64,000 bases of DNA, from positions 23,126,878 through 23,190,877 of the forward strand of contig NC_023749.2 in NCBI RefSeq assembly GCF_000499845.2, given 5' to 3'. The first letter of the stretch is position 1. Each line of letters begins with the position of its first letter. Source of the stretch: Phaseolus vulgaris (taxonomy: Eukaryota > Streptophyta > Magnoliopsida > Fabales > Fabaceae). The translations under genes and the position numbers were made by a program. Under the pieces are notes generated by a model. The model was not told where the DNA came from. It saw only the letters and a program-made list of their open reading frames with translations, and made no database searches. Shown one piece after another: positions 50,332 to 61,075 of the stretch.

Positions 50332-50540
50332 GACGTCGGCCCGGGCCCGAACAATTCGACATCGTCCTGGGTCTGAACGAATCGACATCAACCCAGGCCC
50401 GAATGACTCGACATTGGCCCGGGCCCGAATGACTCAACATCGGCCCGGGCCCGCTTAGCTCGACATCAGCCCGGGCCCGCTCGGCTCGACATCGGCCTAG
50501 GCCCGCTCGACTCGACATCAACCCGAGCCCGCTCGACCTG
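50332..50540. repeat. 26-bp GC-rich tandem repeat (about 8 units)
   Basis: Units read CGACATCGGCCCGGGCCCGN plus about 6 variable bases (AATGACT, CTCGGCT and similar), period 26. Each core holds the palindrome GGCCCGGGCC or a variant. It abuts the broken D protease frame. Origin unknown. Confidence 0.85.
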
Positions 50541-50756
50541 GATCGGGCCAAGTCAAAATCCAACCGAAAATACAATTTGGATAATCCAAAAATGTATCCA
50601 ATCCATATCTAATCCATATCCAATTAAATGGATTGGATTTAAAATCCAAAAATATGGATTTGGATTTGAGATAAATCCATTTAAATGGATCAAAACTAAT
50701 ATGGATTTGGATAATTATGGATTGGATTTTGTAATTTGGATTTTTTGCCCATCCTT
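50541..50756. other. AT-rich filler with GGATTT/AAATCC motifs
   Basis: About 215 bases of degenerate TGGATT and AATCCA words on both strands, ending TTTTTTGCCCATCCTTA. Such ends occur in some plant non-autonomous DNA elements, but the left terminus is not seen, so I do not assign a class. Confidence 0.4.
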
Positions 50757-51709
50757 ACCACAAACAATTCGATGTCTTAGTAAACTTTTGGCGTTGGAAT
50801 CACACCAAAAACATGCACCAAATAATTGTGATAAATTTTTCAAAATCACTGTCCAACTACTGTATATTATGGCGCCAGGATGCACTCTTTTTTATTTTAT
50901 TTATCATTTTTTCTCTATTTTATCTTTTCATCTGATTCTTTTTTTTCTTGATTTTCTAACAAATCAAACTGTATAAATCCAGATTTTCAGAATTTTTCTC
51001 CAACGTATTTAAAATTCATAACAAAAAACAGCCAGCACAAAATTTAAAAAATAGAGTAATCCTAATTCTGGAATTTAAAAACAGAATAAGAAACTTCAAA
51101 AACACAATGGAGTAGATGTATATGAATTTGTATGGTCTAGCACACAAATATGAACTGAAACTAAAAGAAAAATGCACCAAAGGATCAACAAACACAAAAA
51201 TATAAATCTGGACTCAATTCAAATCAAGAAACCAAAATTATCAACAAAATCAGCACTACAAGGATTTGATGACAAATTAAGAGAAACATGACTTAGACAA
51301 AACATAATAGGATTCAGAAAACAAGAAAAACAATGACTTAGACAAAACATGAAACATAATTTGATGACAAATTAAGAGAAACATGACTTAGACAAAACAT
51401 AATAGGATTCAGAAAATAAAATGACTCAAGACACATATAATGAACCGAATAGAATTGCAAAACAAGACTCAAACAACCTAAAAGCAAAACAGCAACACAA
51501 TTCTATATAGATTCCTACACAAATGTGAAAATTAGAAGCTCAAGAACAATTTGAACACATTGCATCGATTGAATTTCTTCAAACAGCACTTAAATCAAAT
51601 TAAAATGTAAAAAAAAGAAAGACAACATGAAGAAGTGAAGAACAACACGGAAATAAGAAGAACACAAACATAAAATTGTAAGAAGACACTTAGCTCTTGT
51701 AGAACCATA
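50757..51709 (-). other. Element G leader (partial)
   Basis: Noncoding AT-rich sequence homologous to the H leader around 59205-60083 (GGAATCAC...GCATGCACCAA type words). It contains a direct duplication of about 57 bases (51264-51320 and 51359-51415, offset 95). No gene seen. Confidence 0.65.
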
Positions 51710-51722
51710 GCTCATGATACCA
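51710..51722 (-). promoter_or_regulatory. Primer binding site of element G
   Basis: Minus-strand TGGTATCATGAGC two bases after the 5' LTR, identical to that of H. Confidence 0.85.
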
Positions 51723-51724
51723 AA

Positions 51725-52423
51725 TGATGGATTTGTGTCTTCTTCTTTGCGGTTTTTTAGAGGATTTGCGGAAGCTCCATGGTTTGATGGTGGAACAAGG
51801 CTCTCCTAAGAGTTGTGATAGCCTTCGAGGTTCATGAGAAGTATGATTTGAGAGAGGTGAGGCCTACTCTTCTTGGAGGTGAAAGTTTCGGAAGATTAAA
51901 AGCCTAATCTTAAGAAGTTTTAGGCAAAGAGTGAGAATGGCCCAAAATTGGCAGCATTTCACTAATGAATTAATCTTGCAAATTCAATAGCCCAAGCTCT
52001 CCTTTTATAGGACTAGGAGGCCGAATTTACAAAGAGGAAAAAGGAGGGAAAATTCAAAGTGATGGCACATGTGATAAGTGGCGCCTAAATGGAGGTAGGT
52101 TCTAGAATCCTTCCATGTGTAAATGGTCTAGAACTTACGCCCATTAGGTCTAGATAATTGGGTTGGACCTTAGTTTAATTAGAAATGGGAATTTCTAATT
52201 AAACTTAGGTTTAGCCTTCTAAGTACCACTTTGCATGTTTCATCACAATTAAAAAAAATTAAACTATGCTACTTTGACAAAAAGTAAAAAGCTATTCCAC
52301 ACTAGAGTTTATGACATGTAAAATGTGTCCTCTTGACCCCTCTTTGACCATAACTCTAGTGGTTTCCTCAATGTGACATTTGGGTGGCCTCTCAATGGAT
52401 TGGTGTTGGGGCCTCTTCCATCA
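51725..52423 (-). repeat. Element G 5' LTR (699 bp)
   Basis: Same family as 9721-10422, with about 22-25 differences and small indels. TATAAAAG at 52002-52009 on the minus strand. Followed by the CCTAC duplication at 52424-52428. Confidence 0.93.
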
Positions 52424-52428
52424 CCTAC

Positions 52429-52473
52429 CATGCTATATTAAATAGAAAGATGCACTTAGTTTGATAGAGGTTT
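52429..52473. other. Unassigned sequence between G and I
   Basis: 45 AT-rich bases, the continuation of 9420-9720 before G inserted. The last five (GGTTT, 52469-52473) should be the left target duplication of I. Confidence 0.5.
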
Positions 52474-53056
52474 TGATGGAGAAGTGCCTTCATGATTAAG
52501 GGATTTTGTTGATGATCGGTGGAGGCCATCTCTCTTTGATAAGGTGAGAATTGAAGATCAATAGCCTAACTTAAGAGGTTTTGGGAAAGAAGTGAAATTG
52601 GCTCTAATTTGGCAGCAATTCACTAAGTATATTAATCTTGTAAAATCATGAGCCAAGGCATTCCTTAAATAGCAAGGAAGGCTGATTTACATCAAGGTAA
52701 AAGAAAGGGAAATTCAAACTATCCTATTTGAATTTGGCGCCTAGAATTGAAGCACGTGGGAGGCATGTTCAAGGATCTAGACTGTGCAATTGATTCTAGA
52801 ACTTGCACTCCAATTGGGCTAGCTTGGACCGGCCTAAGTTTAATTAGAAGTTTAGGAAACTCTAATTAAACTTAGGTTGGTATTTTAGGTACCAATCTTC
52901 ATTTTTAACAAAATTACAAAAGAAATATCCTTTGCTAATTTTGACAAGAATTTAAATGCTATTCTACACTAGAGGCTATGGCGTCTTGAGCATATATAGG
53001 TAGGTTTCTCTGCCATCAGTGGCAGTGTTCCAATCCTCTTGAAGCTTCTTCCATCA
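52474..53056 (-). repeat. Element I 3' LTR (583 bp)
   Basis: Minus strand starts TGATGGAAGAAGC at 53056 and ends at 52474 (CTTCTCCATCA). It is shorter than, and distinct from, the G and H LTRs. TATA-like TATTTAAG near 52664-52671 on the minus strand. Confidence 0.85.
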
Positions 53057-53070
53057 TCCCCTCCCTCTTG
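53057..53070 (-). promoter_or_regulatory. Polypurine tract of element I
   Basis: Minus-strand CAAGAGGGAGGGGA directly before the LTR. Confidence 0.8.
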
Positions 53071-53198
53071 TAAAGGATTTGTCCTCAAATCCAATGCTTC
53101 GTCTTCTTCATTAGTACCTACAAAAGGAGATAAATCAATGACATTAAAAGTATCATGTACTCCATATTCCACTGGTAAATCAAATTTATAAGCATTGT
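53071..53198 (-). pseudogene. Element I pol, C-terminal end
   Basis: Encodes the end of the integrase region: VEYGVHDTFNVIDLSPFVG and DLRTNPLQEGGDDG. The open frame continues into the LTR and stops at 52969. It is separated from the rest of the frame by H. Equivalent to the H pol end at 53894-54010. Confidence 0.82.
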
Positions 53199-53893
53199 TG
53201 ATGGCATTTCATGAAGGTCTTCTTGAATCATGTAAGAAAAAGTGGTGCGGAAGCTATGAAGGTGTGTGAGCAAGATCCTCCTAAGAGTGGTGTTGATCTT
53301 GAAGGTGCATGAAGTGTATGAAGCTAGGGAGGTTCGGCCAACCCAAGGAGAGGTGAAGGAGATGAAGTTTAGAGCCTAGAATTCTAGGGAGAAGCAAAGC
53401 TTGGCACAAAATGGCAGCATAACTTTACTCACAATAAACTTGGAAAATACAAGAGATAGCCTTCCTATTTATAGGTTATTTGGACGTAGAAGCTAAGCTA
53501 ATAGCTAATGAAATGGAAACCAAATGAAATGCAAATCATAAGCCATGTGCCATGACCGGTCACACAAAGAAAGCTTCTAGAAAGTTTCACTCAAATATGC
53601 TTTCTACACTACTCTAATTACTAAGTACCCGTATTGGGCCTTTATGCAACATGTACAAAGCTTTCTCTCTTCCATCCGTGGCTTCATTCACTTGGGCTTG
53701 AACATGCTTAGCCATTGACCTTGTGAGAGGACCTAGACGGTCTAGTTCCACATCTAGACGCTCCATGGGTAGCTTCCCTTCTTCACGTCCTAGACGCTCC
53801 TTCCTTGTAGCTAGACGCTCTTCTTGGTCTAGACGCTCTTCATGGTTTGGTCTTTGGCTCCCATGGCTAGATGTGCTTGGCCCTCTTCCATCA
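53199..53893 (-). repeat. Element H 3' LTR (695 bp)
   Basis: Minus strand TGATGGAAGAGGGCC ... AAATGCCATCA. TATA box TATAAATA at 53466-53473 (minus). A TAGACGCTC minisatellite at about 53755-53840 is translated as part of pol. Confidence 0.95.
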
Positions 53894-56606
53894 TCCCCTC
53901 TCCCTTGGAAAGGATTTTTCCTCAAATCCAGCTCGTCATCGTCATTGGTACCTACAAATGGAGAAAGATCAATTACATTAAAAGTGTCATGTACTCCATA
54001 TTCAAGAGGTAGGTCCAATTTATATGCATTGTTGTTGACTCGCTTGAGGACTTGAAAGGGTCCATCACCTCGGGGACTTAGTTTGGACTTCCTTTGAGTT
54101 GGAAATCTATCTTTGCGAAGGTGAAGCCAAACTAAGTCTCCTTCCTCAAAAATTATTTCTCTCTTCCCCTTATTGTTGTATTTTGTGTACTTCTCATTTT
54201 GTTGTTGTATTTGGAGTTTAATCTTCTCATGCATTTTCTTTACAAAATCAGCTTTGATTACGCCTTCCTTATGCACAAAATCTTATGGATTAGGAAGGGG
54301 TATCAAATCCATGGGTGTGAGAGGATTAAAGCCATATACTACTTCAAAAGGAGAAGCATTAGTAGTCTTGTGAACTACTCTATTGTAAGCAAATTCAATA
54401 TGGGGAAGGTACTCATCCCAAGATTTGTGGTTGCCCTTCATGATAGCCCTAAGCATAGTTCCAAGAGATCTATTGACTACTTCGGTTTGTCCATCCGTTT
54501 GAGGATGACAAGAAGTTGAAAATTGTAGTCTTGTTCCAAGTTTACCCCAAAGAGTTTTCCAAAAGTGGCTGATAAACTTGGGATCTCTATCAGACACTAT
54601 ACTTCTAGGGAGACCATGGAGTCTCACCACTTCTCTAAAGAAGAGTTTAGAAATATTTTGAGCATCATCTACTTTGTGGCATGGAATAAAATGGGACATT
54701 TTGCTAAAACGGTCCACTACCACAAAGATAGAGTCATGGCCTCTTGCAGTCCTAGGAAGTCCTAAAATGAAATCCATGCTAATGTCTTCCCAAGGAGCAT
54801 TTGCAATCGGCAAAGGGGTGTAGAGTCCATGCGGCTTTGTTCTAGACTTTGCTTTTAAACATGAGATGCATCTAGAACAATGTCGTTGGACATCTTTCCT
54901 CATGTGTGGCCAACAAAATTTTGCTTTTAAAAGATCTAGAGTTTTATCAACTCTAAAATGGCCCATGAGTCCCCCCTCATGTGATTCCTTGACAAGGAGT
55001 TTCCTATGTGTTCCTTGGGGAATGCAAAGTTTTCCCTCTTTAAAAAGATATCCCTCGGACACATAGTAACCTCCTTGCGCTCTATGTAGACATTGGGCAT
55101 AGATGGATGAGAGTTCTTGATCTTCTTGGTAAAGCTCTCTTATGTGGTCAAATCCAAGAATTTGGGCACCCAATTTTGAAAAGAGTGTATGCCGTCTTGA
55201 AAGAGCATCGGCCACTATATTGGTGCTTCCTTTCTTGTATTTGATTACATAAGGAAATTGTTCAAGAAATTCCATCCATTTAGCATGTCTCTTGTTGAGC
55301 TTGTGTTGGCCCTTTAAATATTTTAAAGACTCGTGATCACTATGGATGACAAATTCTTTGGACACAAGATAGTGTTCCCAAGTCTTTTGGGCTCGCACAA
55401 GAGCATAGAGCTCTTTGTCATAGGTGGGGTAGTTGAGGGTGGCACCATGGAGTTTTTCACTAAAATATGCAATGGGGTGTCCACCTTGCAACAAAACCGC
55501 ACCTATGCCTACCCCCGATGCATCACACTCTATCTCAAAAGTTTTGGAAAAATTTGGAAGAGATAGAATGGGTGCATTGGTGAGTTGAGCTTTGAGCCTT
55601 TGAAAGGCTTGCTCATGCTTTTCATTCCAACAAAATGCAACATCTTTTTTAACAAGTTCATTCAAAGGAGAAGCTAGACTAGAAAAATTAGGCATAAACC
55701 TTCTATAGAAGCTAGCTAACCCATGAAAACTTCGTACATCACTTACATTTTGTGGAGTTGGCCACTCGCGAATGGCTTTGATTTTCTCAGGATCTACATG
55801 TACCCCCTTTTTGTTTACTATGAAACCTAAGAAAACTACACTATCTACACAAAAGGTACACTTATCCCTATTTGCAAAAAGACTATTTTTTCTAAGCATT
55901 AGAAGAACTTCCCTAAGGTGACTTAGATGGTCTTCTAGGGTTTTACTATATACTAAGATATCATCAAAATAAACTACTACATATTTACCTATACAATCCC
56001 TCAAGGTGTGATTCATAAGCCTCATGAATGTACTTGGGGCATTAGTAAGCCCAAAGGGCATCACCAACCACTCATATAATCCAAATTTGGTCTTAAAAGC
56101 GGTTTTCCACTCATCACCTTCCTTGATTCGACAATCACAACACATGCGCCATTTTCCATCTTTTTTTGGCACCAACAAGACAGGTACAGCACAAGGGCTT
56201 AGGCTCTTTTGAACCCAACCCTTCTCCAACAAGTCTTGAACTTGTGATTCTATCTCCTTTGTTTCCTCGGGGTTGGTTCTATAAGCAGGCCTATTTGGTA
56301 GGCTTGCCCCCGGAATAAAGTCAATTTGATGTTCTATCCCCCTTAAAGGAGGAAGGCCAATGGGCCCCTCATGGGAGAATAGATCTTCAAATTCACTTAA
56401 AAGATTTTCTATTTGAGGAGGTAAATTCATAAGTTCACTACTTGTGGCAGTGCATGTAAGTGCTCCTTTACAAAAGATAAGGCTTGGTTGTTCAACAAGA
56501 AGCAAATTTTCAAAAACGTTTTCAAGAGGCTTTTCTTGTTGACCAACCTTGTGGGAAGGAACACTCTTCTCCCACGCCTTCCTATCCCTAAGGATTTTCT
56601 CTTTTT
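53614..56606 (-). pseudogene. Element H pol (RT with 42-codon deletion, RNase H, integrase), extends into 3' LTR
   Basis: The frame follows a homopolymer shift at about 56611-56623. RT keeps KWRMCCDC and YFDD (near 55965-55976) but lacks 42 codons at 56130/56131 that in I include [13 protein letters not shown], so the first catalytic Asp is gone. RNase H ([17 protein letters not shown]) near 55500; integrase finger CISCLK near 54880, core [15 protein letters not shown] and GQTEVVNR present. A TAA at 54283-54285 replaces the CAA of PNPQGF. After it the frame continues through EYGVHDTFNVIDLSPFVG, DLRKNPFQ and, past 53893, an Arg/Glu/Leu-rich segment ending in GPLTRSMAK. No chromodomain is recognised. 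Confidence 0.88.
53894..53908 (-). promoter_or_regulatory. Polypurine tract of element H
   Basis: Minus-strand CCAAGGGAGAGGGGA directly before the 3' LTR; it is also read as codons of pol. Confidence 0.8.
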
Positions 56607-58244
56607 CTAGCGCTCTTTTTTTTTTTTGTTTTCCTCATCCCTCTTTCGCTTCATTTGTATTTGGTCTTTTACCACTTGAGAATGTGGTAAAGGACTAAGC
56701 ACAAACTTTTTATACTTGTGGGTGAAGGAAATTTCGTTAGTGAGACCATCATGCAAGGTTTTCTTATCAAATTGCCATGGTCTCCCTAATAAAATATGAC
56801 AAGCTTCCATAGGTACTACATCACATAAAACCTTATCTTTGTAGTTCCCTATGGAAAACTTGATTTCCACTTGCTTGTCTACATGTAGTTCCCCATTTTC
56901 ATTAAGCCATTGAAGTTTATAAGGTTTTGGGTGAGGAACTACTTGTAGCTTAAGCTTCTCCACCATCCTAGCACTACAACAATTGCAACTAGACCCACTA
57001 TCCACAATGAGAGAGCATATGTTTTCTAAAACATTGCATCTTGTATGAAATATGTTCTCTCTTTGTGTTTCAATGGATGTGCTAGGGTGATTGTTGAGGG
57101 TTCTCCTAATCATAAGCAATTCTCCATCTAGTGGAGCTACCCTCTCATCCTCTCCCCCCTCCTCTTTCTCACTAGGCTCATCCTCGCCACTAGTGTACTC
57201 GTCTACACCCTTAAGAAACAAAGTCTTTTGGTTTGGACATTGTGCTTGCACATGTCCTCTTCCATAGCACTTGAAACACTTGACATCTCTAGCTCGGATG
57301 GGTGGGGTGGAGGTTTCTTTGGTAAAAGGTTTGGTAGGTTCTTTTGGTTTTTCTTTGGATGTACTACCCTCCCTTCTAAACTCTTTCTTGGGATAAAAGT
57401 TAGAGTAAGGGCTCACCTTTTGACTTGATGTTTTGCGTAAAATTTGTTGCTCAACTTTAATGCAAAGTTGAACCAAATCATTCAAGTCTTGATAAGGTAA
57501 GAGCTCCACTCTATCTCTTATCTCAAGTGATAGGCCACTAAGGAACCTAGCTATTGTGGTATCCTCCTCTTCTCTAATGGAGGCTCTCATCATGTAGAGC
57601 TCCATTTTTTGTCTATACTCTTCCACACCCATGTTTCTTTGTTGGAGTCTTTGGAGCTTGTCCATCAACTCCCTATGGTAGTAGGAAGGTATGTGTCGGC
57701 GTCTTAGGGCTCCCCTAAGGTCATTCCAATATGTAATGGGAGGTTCCCTATGAAGACGCCTTTCTCTTTCGAGAGAGGTCCACCAATACATGGCATTCCC
57801 TTGGAAGCTAAGGGCGGCTAAGGGTACTTTACGTTCCTCACTTACCCTATGGCAAGCAAAGAGTTGCTCTACCTTCATTTCCCAATCTAGATAGATTTCT
57901 ACATTTTCTTTTCCATGAAAATGAGGTAAGTCTACTCTAGTTTCCCTTGGCACCTCTTGCTCCCTTTGCCTATTCCTTCTAGGGGGTGGTTGGTAGTAGT
58001 CATTAATTCTAAGGCTTCCCTCCCCTAGAGACTCATTGCTCCTAGATGCATGAGTATGAGTTTTTTTTTATTTTTGTGATTTTTGTGATTTCTCTTCTTG
58101 AGCTTTAGCCATCTCATTGATTTTGTTCTCATTCTCCAATTGTCTAAAAGAAATTAATTGTACCGCTTGTGATACTTCTTTCAAAAGAGTTTTCAAAGAT
58201 TTTACTTCACTTTCAATAGACTTTGGAGAGTGAGAAGAAGACAT
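56607..58244 (-). pseudogene. Element H gag and protease, one stop and a terminal frameshift
   Basis: ATG 58244 (MSSSHSPKSIES) matches E. A TAA at 58068-58070 in a run of A codons breaks the frame; no shift occurs there. Gag core (RVDLPHFHGKENVEIYLDW, YWWTSLERERRLH), then the CCHC zinc knuckle CFKCYGRGHVQAQC near 57241-57285, protease VDSGSSCNCC near 56985-57010 and the LLGRPWQFD motif. A long T/A homopolymer at 56611-56623 then shifts the frame, stopping at 56607. The gag would form the particle and bind RNA. The homopolymer shift may be a mutation or a slippage site; I cannot tell. Confidence 0.85.
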
Positions 58245-58300
58245 GGCTAAAACTTTGTGTATATAGGTGTTTTACTTTGAGAAAGTTTAGGAAAGTTAAA

Positions 58301-58383
58301 GAAGGTAGTTTTCCAGGTAAGGGAGGTGAGTCACAAAGGACTACTTAAGTACCAAGCCTTTTCCTTGCCAAAAACTATCCTCC
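58301..58383 (-). promoter_or_regulatory. Conserved pre-gag leader block (element H)
   Basis: Minus-strand GGATAGTTTTTGGCAAGG, CTTGGTACTTAAG and CTCACCTCCCTTACCTGG, about 60 bases before the gag ATG. Shared with E and F. Confidence 0.55.
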
Positions 58384-60083
58384 AATATCTTCACACAAGA
58401 CTTTTTCTTAGTGAAACACTTAGAACACAAATAAGTTGAGAAATAAATGCAAGAAAACAATGTAAGCTATCTATTCAACAAAACTAGTCGGTTTATCACA
58501 AATTTAAACAAAACTAACCATGCAAAGCGTCAATACTAAAGCAATAGAAAAGCAAATACAAACAAGTAACAATTACTAAACAAGAATGCTATACTATTCG
58601 GCCCTAGGTGAGGCTTCTTGGACACTTTGAGCCCTTGAAGACACACTCACCGTCTAAAGCGTAATTAAGAGGTAATTAACACAAATTAAGTTGTAAGGAA
58701 TTTAAGAAAAACCCCCTTTGTTGATCCTCTTTTTGCTAGTGTCACTCCCTCTTGTTGTCTTTGCTTGTTAGTCCTCCAAATGTGTGTAGTGTTTTGAGAA
58801 AGTTTGCTTCGGCTTTGTCTTTGTCTTCCCCTTAGAATGAAGGTCTTGATTCTCCAATTTCCAGCACCTATCAAAGGGCTAAACCTTAACCAAGTCAAGT
58901 TTCAATTCACATAAGCACCAAAGGAGAGAAGAAATTCCAGCACCCAAATTAGAGGTCAAAGAACAAAAGCAAGAAACAATTAAATTGAATAAAACAGTAC
59001 CACCAAAAGGAGTTAGATTATGACAACTAGAAAGATGTTCAAGAAATATTAAGCAAGCAAATAAAAGGTACCAAAATAAAGGTAGGCACACAAAAGAATC
59101 CTAAGAATGGCACTAGATTTAGATGACCAAATAAAAAAAAACAGCACCACTGGAAAATGTTGTGGGCCAGAAACGTATTTTTCCCCAAATTATGCTGAGC
59201 TGTGTTTTTAAGATATGATTCTGAAATTTGATATGCAAGATATTCAAGATCTTAGCTAAATCCTGGCTTTGGAATCACTCAAAACGCATGCACCAATTTG
59301 TTTTAATAAATTTTTCAATTTTGGTGTTCAGTTACGCCAGCTGTAGCGCCTCAGGTTTGCACACTGATTTTAAAAGATTTATCATTTTTTTTCTGTTGCT
59401 TCTTTTGGACTAATTCTTTTTTTTTTCTTTCTATAACACTTCAAACTTGCAAATTCCAGAGAATCAAAATTTTCCTATGAGTGGAAATATTTTTCTGGAT
59501 CAAAACAGTCAGCACAGAAAATCTGAAACAGGGGAATCTGAAAACTGGAAACAAAATCAGCAAGATACCAAAGTTTAGACACAATGGAAATTTGTGAAAT
59601 AGAATTGTGTAGGATCTAAACACAACATGAACTCAAACTAAAAATTAAAAAGGCACCAAAAGAGCAAAGAACAGCAGATTCAAGCAATTAAAGAGACCCA
59701 AAATCAAGAAACAATCAAGCCAAATAAAAGGACTACTATGAATTGTTGACAATATGGATGAACATGACTTGACAAAACATGTATAGATTCAGAAAATTAA
59801 AGACTCAAAGCATAATATGAACCAAATAATGAAAGCAATAAAGACTCAAAAGCCTAAAAGAAAATAGCAACTCAAAGGTGTATGGAATCCTATCACAAAT
59901 TGCACAAGAACTTGTTCAAGATCAATTGAACAAGAGTGCTTCGGTTGGATCTTCCACAAAGCACACCAAACAAATTAAAATGTAAAAAACAGCAAGACAA
60001 TTATGGAAAATAAGATGAACAACATGAAAGTAAAGAAGAACTAAAAATGAAAGACCAAAAGCAACTCATCTTGAAGAACCATA
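58384..60083 (-). other. Element H leader without supported gene
   Basis: About 1.7 kb of A-rich (plus strand) sequence. Only short unconnected frames. Its distal half is homologous to the G leader at 50757-51709; E lacks most of it. Confidence 0.55.
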
Positions 60084-60096
60084 GCTCATGATACCA
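60084..60096 (-). promoter_or_regulatory. Primer binding site of element H
   Basis: Minus-strand TGGTATCATGAGC two bases after the 5' LTR; a tRNA-Met-like site with two extra bases relative to E. Confidence 0.85.
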
Positions 60097-60098
60097 AA

Positions 60099-60792
60099 TG
60101 ATGGCATTTCATGAAGGTCTTCTTGAATCATGTAAGAAAAAGTGGTGCGGAAGCTATGAAGGTGTGTGAGCAAGATCCTCCTAAGAGTGGTGTTGATCTT
60201 GAAGGTGCATGAAGTGTATGAAGCTAGGGAGGTTCGGCCAACCCAAGGAGAGGTGAAGGAGATGAAGTTTAGAGCCTAGAATTATAGGGAGAAGCAAAGC
60301 TTGGCACAAAATGGCAGCATAACTTTACTCACAATAAACTTGGAAAATACAAGAGATAGCCTTCCTATTTATAGGCTATTTGGACGTAGAAGCTAAGCTA
60401 ATAGCTAATGAAATGGAAACCAAATGAAATGAAAATCATAAGCCATGTGCCATGACCGGTCACACAAAGAAAGCTTCTAGAAAGTTTCACTCAAATATGC
60501 TTTCTACACTACTCTAATTACTAAGTACCCCTATTGGGCCTTTATGCAACATGTACAAAGCTTTCTCTCTTCCATCCGTGGCTTCATTCACTTGGGCTTG
60601 AACATGCTTAGCCATTGACCTTGTGAGAGGACCTAGACGGTCTAGTTCCACATCTAGACGCTCCATGGGTAGCTTCCCTTCTTCACGTCCTAGACGCTCC
60701 TTCCTTGTAGCTAGACGCTCTTCTTGGTCTAGACGCTCTTCATGGTTTGGGCTTTGGCTCCCATGGCTAGATGTGCTTGCCCTCTTCCATCA
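60099..60792 (-). repeat. Element H 5' LTR (694 bp)
   Basis: Pairs with 53199-53893. TATAAATA at 60366-60373 on the minus strand. Confidence 0.95.
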
Positions 60793-60797
60793 ATTGT

Positions 60798-61075
60798 TAT
60801 TGACTCTCTTGAGGACTTGGAAAGGTCCATCACCTCGGGGACTAAGTTTAGACTTTCTCTTAGTTGGGAATCTATCCTTCCTAAGATGAAGCCAAACTAG
60901 GTCTCCTTCCTAAAAAATGATTTCTCTCTTCCCCGTTATTGTTATATTTGACATATTTCTCAGTTTGTTGCAGTATTTGTTCTTTAACCTTCTCATGCAT
61001 TTTCTTAACAAATTTAGCTTTGGTAGCGCCTTTCTTATGCACAAAAGTGTGTGGATTAGAAAGGGGTAACAAATT
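60798..61075 (-). pseudogene. Element I pol, middle fragment
   Basis: Integrase C-terminal region homologous to H (KFVKKMHEKVKEQILQQTEK). A frameshift and stop near 60910-60925 break the stretch that reads [14 protein letters not shown] in H. It lies between the H and J insertions. Confidence 0.8.

Larger units (their letters stand above)
9721..52423 (-). mobile_element. Element G: old minus-strand gypsy-type LTR retrotransposon hosting all nested insertions
   Basis: Its 3' LTR is at 9721-10422 and its 5' LTR at 51725-52423. They are about 96-97% alike (some 22-25 differences by eye) and are flanked by CCTAC on both sides. Remaining G parts are 10423-12503 (3' internal) and 50757-51724 (leader). 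Compared with relative H, about 1.9 kb between the leader and the gag zinc knuckle is missing, and RT and RNase H are absent. X, K, E, B, F, D and C lie between. The LTR ends (TGATGG/CCATCA) and tRNA-Met-like primer site group it with E, F, H and I. Confidence 0.9.
53199..60792 (-). mobile_element. Element H: complete minus-strand gypsy element, CRM-like (7594 bp)
   Basis: LTRs 53199-53893 and 60099-60792 (695 and 694 bp, about six differences), flanked by ATTGT at 53194-53198 and 60793-60797. Order on the minus strand: primer site, 1.85-kb leader, gag, protease, RT, RNase H, integrase, purine tract. The coding region runs into the 3' LTR. RT has lost a 126-bp segment. It is the same family as E. 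The CRM-like label rests on LTR ends, primer site, the DLRKNPFQ-type end and the LTR overlap; it needs a phylogeny. Confidence 0.93.
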
